Shown: positions 62,218 to 64,000 of the stretch, one piece after another
Position numbering within the stretch: the stretch's first letter is position 1
Layout: each line of letters begins with the position of its first letter
From: Phytophthora sp. 'mugwort'
Lineage: Eukaryota; Oomycota; Peronosporomycetes; Peronosporales; Peronosporaceae
Direction of reading: 5' to 3'
Length of the DNA stretch: 64,000 bases
Assembly: GCA_033558025.1 (NCBI GenBank)
Contig: JAUCEF010000006.1
Location: 1,860,001 to 1,924,000, forward strand
Made by a program: the position numbers and the translations under genes
The notes under the pieces: generated by a model
Told to the model about the DNA's origin: nothing
The model's database searches: none
What the model saw: only the letters and a program-made list of their open reading frames with translations

Positions 62218-64000
62218 CTAGGCGTGATCATGGGCATCTTCAGGTGAGAGAGGCAAATACCGACGGAGAAACTGTGTAACCTTGGTGGCAGTCTTTATGA
62301 ATGGATCTGGAAAGTAAAACGTCGCCATGGCTACAAGAGCCTCGCAGAACTCGCTGTAAATCAACTCGAGCTGGTCATCACTTCCTGGTGGAGCTTCTTG
62401 AACATTGCGAAACACGTTCATGGCCTGATCCATCGAGAAACGAGCGCGAATCAAGTGATAATCCTGTACGAACGCTTGCCAGTCGATCATTCGCATGTAC
62501 TTACTAATGCCATGACCAGTTTGTCGTGGCTTTGGCTTGACAGGTCCACTTGCAGGCATTACGAGCTCCCGTTCTTTGGCGCAGTAGCGTCGGAAGATGA
62601 TGCGGATTGTCTGCGATTGACTGTGTAGAGCGATCTTTATGTCAGAGTGATGCATGAGAACTCGCAGGAGACTCTGGTTTTGGAGAGCAATTGACACGTG
62701 ATGCGTCACAAAAGTCTCGACACGTGCACTCAACGGAGAAATCTGAGCTTGAAACTGTTCGTTGCAGAGTTGTAGCAAGAGTTCGGCAAGGTCTTCCGGA
62801 GAGAAAAGCTGCTCGTATCCGTTGGCTACCAATTCTTCATCTCGCAATATGGGGAGAACGTGAATCTCGCGAGGTAAGCGCAATATCTTGACGAGATGCC
62901 ACAGGTCGTCAAGGCTCATGGCATGCTTGATATTTGCGCGGAATGGAGTGTACAATTGGCGGAGAAGACGTTGGTGTTTCTCAAAGACAGCACGAACAAG
63001 ACTTAGCTCGAGCTCTGGGTCTTCTTCAACACTAAATAGGCGGTACATAGTGGTATTCGTGAGTGAAATACACTCGTAGACTTGCTCCCGATGGTCTGTT
63101 CCACTTGAAGCGGTTGACATTTGGGTCGCTTTTGGCTTGGCCTCAAACTGAGATGCCAGCTCGCTTCCTTGCTGCCATTGAGCCACTCGAAGCTCTCGAA
63201 GCTGTTGACGCGTGACACTGAAATCCTGCATTTTTACAGAGGTACTCTTCACGCACTTGTGTATACTTTCAATACTTTGTGTGAGTCGATCAGGCTCGTT
63301 GGCTGTAAGGTACCGAATCCGAGCCGTATGATACGTATTGCCATCGCCATGGGTGAAACTTGCTCGACGACCGGATTTGTCCCGAGCTGAAGCAAGAAAT
63401 AAACTGTGCGAGAGAGGCTCGAACTGGTGTTGTAACATTGGGCGGATGCGAGTCCCCAGCAGAGTTCCTTGCTCCCTTAACTCTCCACTACTGCGTTCAT
63501 GTGAAAGATCCACCTCTGTCTTCACTGTAAGTCCGCGAGATTGTACTGCACCTGCTGAAATGAGCTGCTGCGAGATTTGATTCCAGGTATTGTATGCCGT
63601 GACAATCGGCTGGATGGCTCGTAGAGAGCTGCTGCTGTTTACTGCGCTCTTAGTATTCGACATCGGAGGCTCAACTGGAACTATTGAGTGAGAACTTTGC
63701 GGTGGTGATAAAGTGAGTATCGCTCGAATTTTTCCTTCGCCTTGTGTCCCATCTTCGGTGGTCGTGCTTGGGGCGTCTTCTGGTCTGTTGTCTTTCTCAC
63801 TCAGAGGTTGCACGTACGCATTGTGCGTGAATGCACTCATATCAGCCGGTGGAAACAAAAGCGACCCATATTCCGTCGCAAGATGGGCCAAAAACAAAAT
63901 AGTAAAACCACGTGAATGAAGTGGTGATATGTCGAAATCACTTTCGTGAAGTAACTCCAAGTTTTCAAGCAATGGTGTTTCTAACACCGAGCGATCCTTC
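62218..64000 (-). CDS. Large unidentified protein, 5' part cut by the right window edge (at least 590 aa)
   Basis: The frame is open to the right edge, with no convincing ATG near it, so the N-terminus probably lies outside. Residues seen: an N-terminal region with hydrophobic FTILFLAHLATEYGS; a Ser/Pro-rich disordered part (ILTLSPPQSSHSIVPVEPP); basic and Gln-rich helices (RQQLRELRVAQWQQGSEL); then a more ordered helical C-terminal half with LRLPREIHVLPILRDEEL, RVETFVTHHVSIALQNQSLL and KYMRMIDWQAFVQDYHLIRA, ending FLRRYLPLSPEDAHDHA. The spacing of acidic helices is reminiscent of EF-hand-like or flagellar-associated proteins, but no loop matches. Convergent with glutamate decarboxylase, 198 bp between stops. 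Confidence 0.7.
   Translation of the reverse strand, partial: KDRSVLETPLLENLELLHESDFDISPLHSRGFTILFLAHLATEYGSLLFPPADMSAFTHNAYVQPLSEKDNRPEDAPSTTTEDGTQGEGKIRAILTLSPPQSSHSIVPVEPPMSNTKSAVNSSSSLRAIQPIVTAYNTWNQISQQLISAGAVQSRGLTVKTEVDLSHERSSGELREQGTLLGTRIRPMLQHQFEPLSHSLFLASARDKSGRRASFTHGDGNTYHTARIRYLTANEPDRLTQSIESIHKCVKSTSVKMQDFSVTRQQLRELRVAQWQQGSELASQFEAKPKATQMSTASSGTDHREQVYECISLTNTTMYRLFSVEEDPELELSLVRAVFEKHQRLLRQLYTPFRANIKHAMSLDDLWHLVKILRLPREIHVLPILRDEELVANGYEQLFSPEDLAELLLQLCNEQFQAQISPLSARVETFVTHHVSIALQNQSLLRVLMHHSDIKIALHSQSQTIRIIFRRYCAKERELVMPASGPVKPKPRQTGHGISKYMRMIDWQAFVQDYHLIRARFSMDQAMNVFRNVQEAPPGSDDQLELIYSEFCEALVAMATFYFPDPFIKTATKVTQFLRRYLPLSPEDAHDHA

Overview
The window looks like a nuclear contig from an oomycete, most likely Phytophthora or a close relative. 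This is inferred from four things: eukaryotic genes with short (about 45-90 nt) GT-AG introns, compact intergenic spaces, GC-rich coding of housekeeping genes, and flagellar (zoospore-type) genes lying beside decayed hAT, pogo-like and Tc1-like DNA transposons. No species is named because nothing in the sequence fixes it.

Layout. 1-2586 is a very long, nearly perfect inverted repeat cut by the left window edge. A decayed hAT transposase (2592-4932, minus) abuts it. 5386-10649 is a gene island: a SAM-methyltransferase-like protein and an eight-exon PP2C phosphatase (both minus), a small one-membrane-segment protein (plus), ribosomal protein L15e (minus) and a mitochondrial AUH-type enoyl-CoA hydratase (plus). 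10650-18430 is a transposon graveyard: a Tc1/mariner-like fragment, an intron-bearing hAT pseudogene, and two pogo-like DDE pseudogenes, one with intact 24-bp terminal inverted repeats and TA target duplications.

18628-33555 is the second gene island: an eIF4E-family protein, a small coiled-coil membrane protein, a membrane-anchored RanBP2-finger/HECT ubiquitin ligase, a C2-DysF protein, the ciliary WD-repeat protein CFAP251/WDR66, a hypothetical protein, a secretory SEL1-repeat/LamG protein and a KDSR-like short-chain dehydrogenase whose catalytic Tyr is replaced by Cys. 33556-37098 is poor in genes and holds a 1.49-kb Tc1-like element with unusually long (about 235 bp) inverted repeats.

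37099-64000 is the third island: a 1753-residue zinc-ribbon/FYVE/J/FYVE/PX/coiled-coil protein, a SHIPPO-type protein divergent from an ATP10 homologue, a Kelch-TM-RING-H2 protein with a decayed tandem paralogue that has a Ser/Tyr-repeat stalk, a 1122-residue unidentified protein, a DEK_C/double-SWIB chromatin protein, the U3 snoRNP protein MPP10, glutamate decarboxylase, and a large unidentified protein cut by the right edge.

How the genes relate: eukaryotic neighbours need not share a pathway. Recurring themes are protein quality control (HECT, SEL1, RING), ribosome biogenesis and translation (L15e, MPP10, eIF4E), mitochondrial function (AUH, ATP10) and flagella (CFAP251, SHIPPO protein). 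No CRISPR, phage, rRNA or convincing tRNA was seen. Splice models were built by hand; in most multi-exon genes the reading frame closes exactly across every junction.
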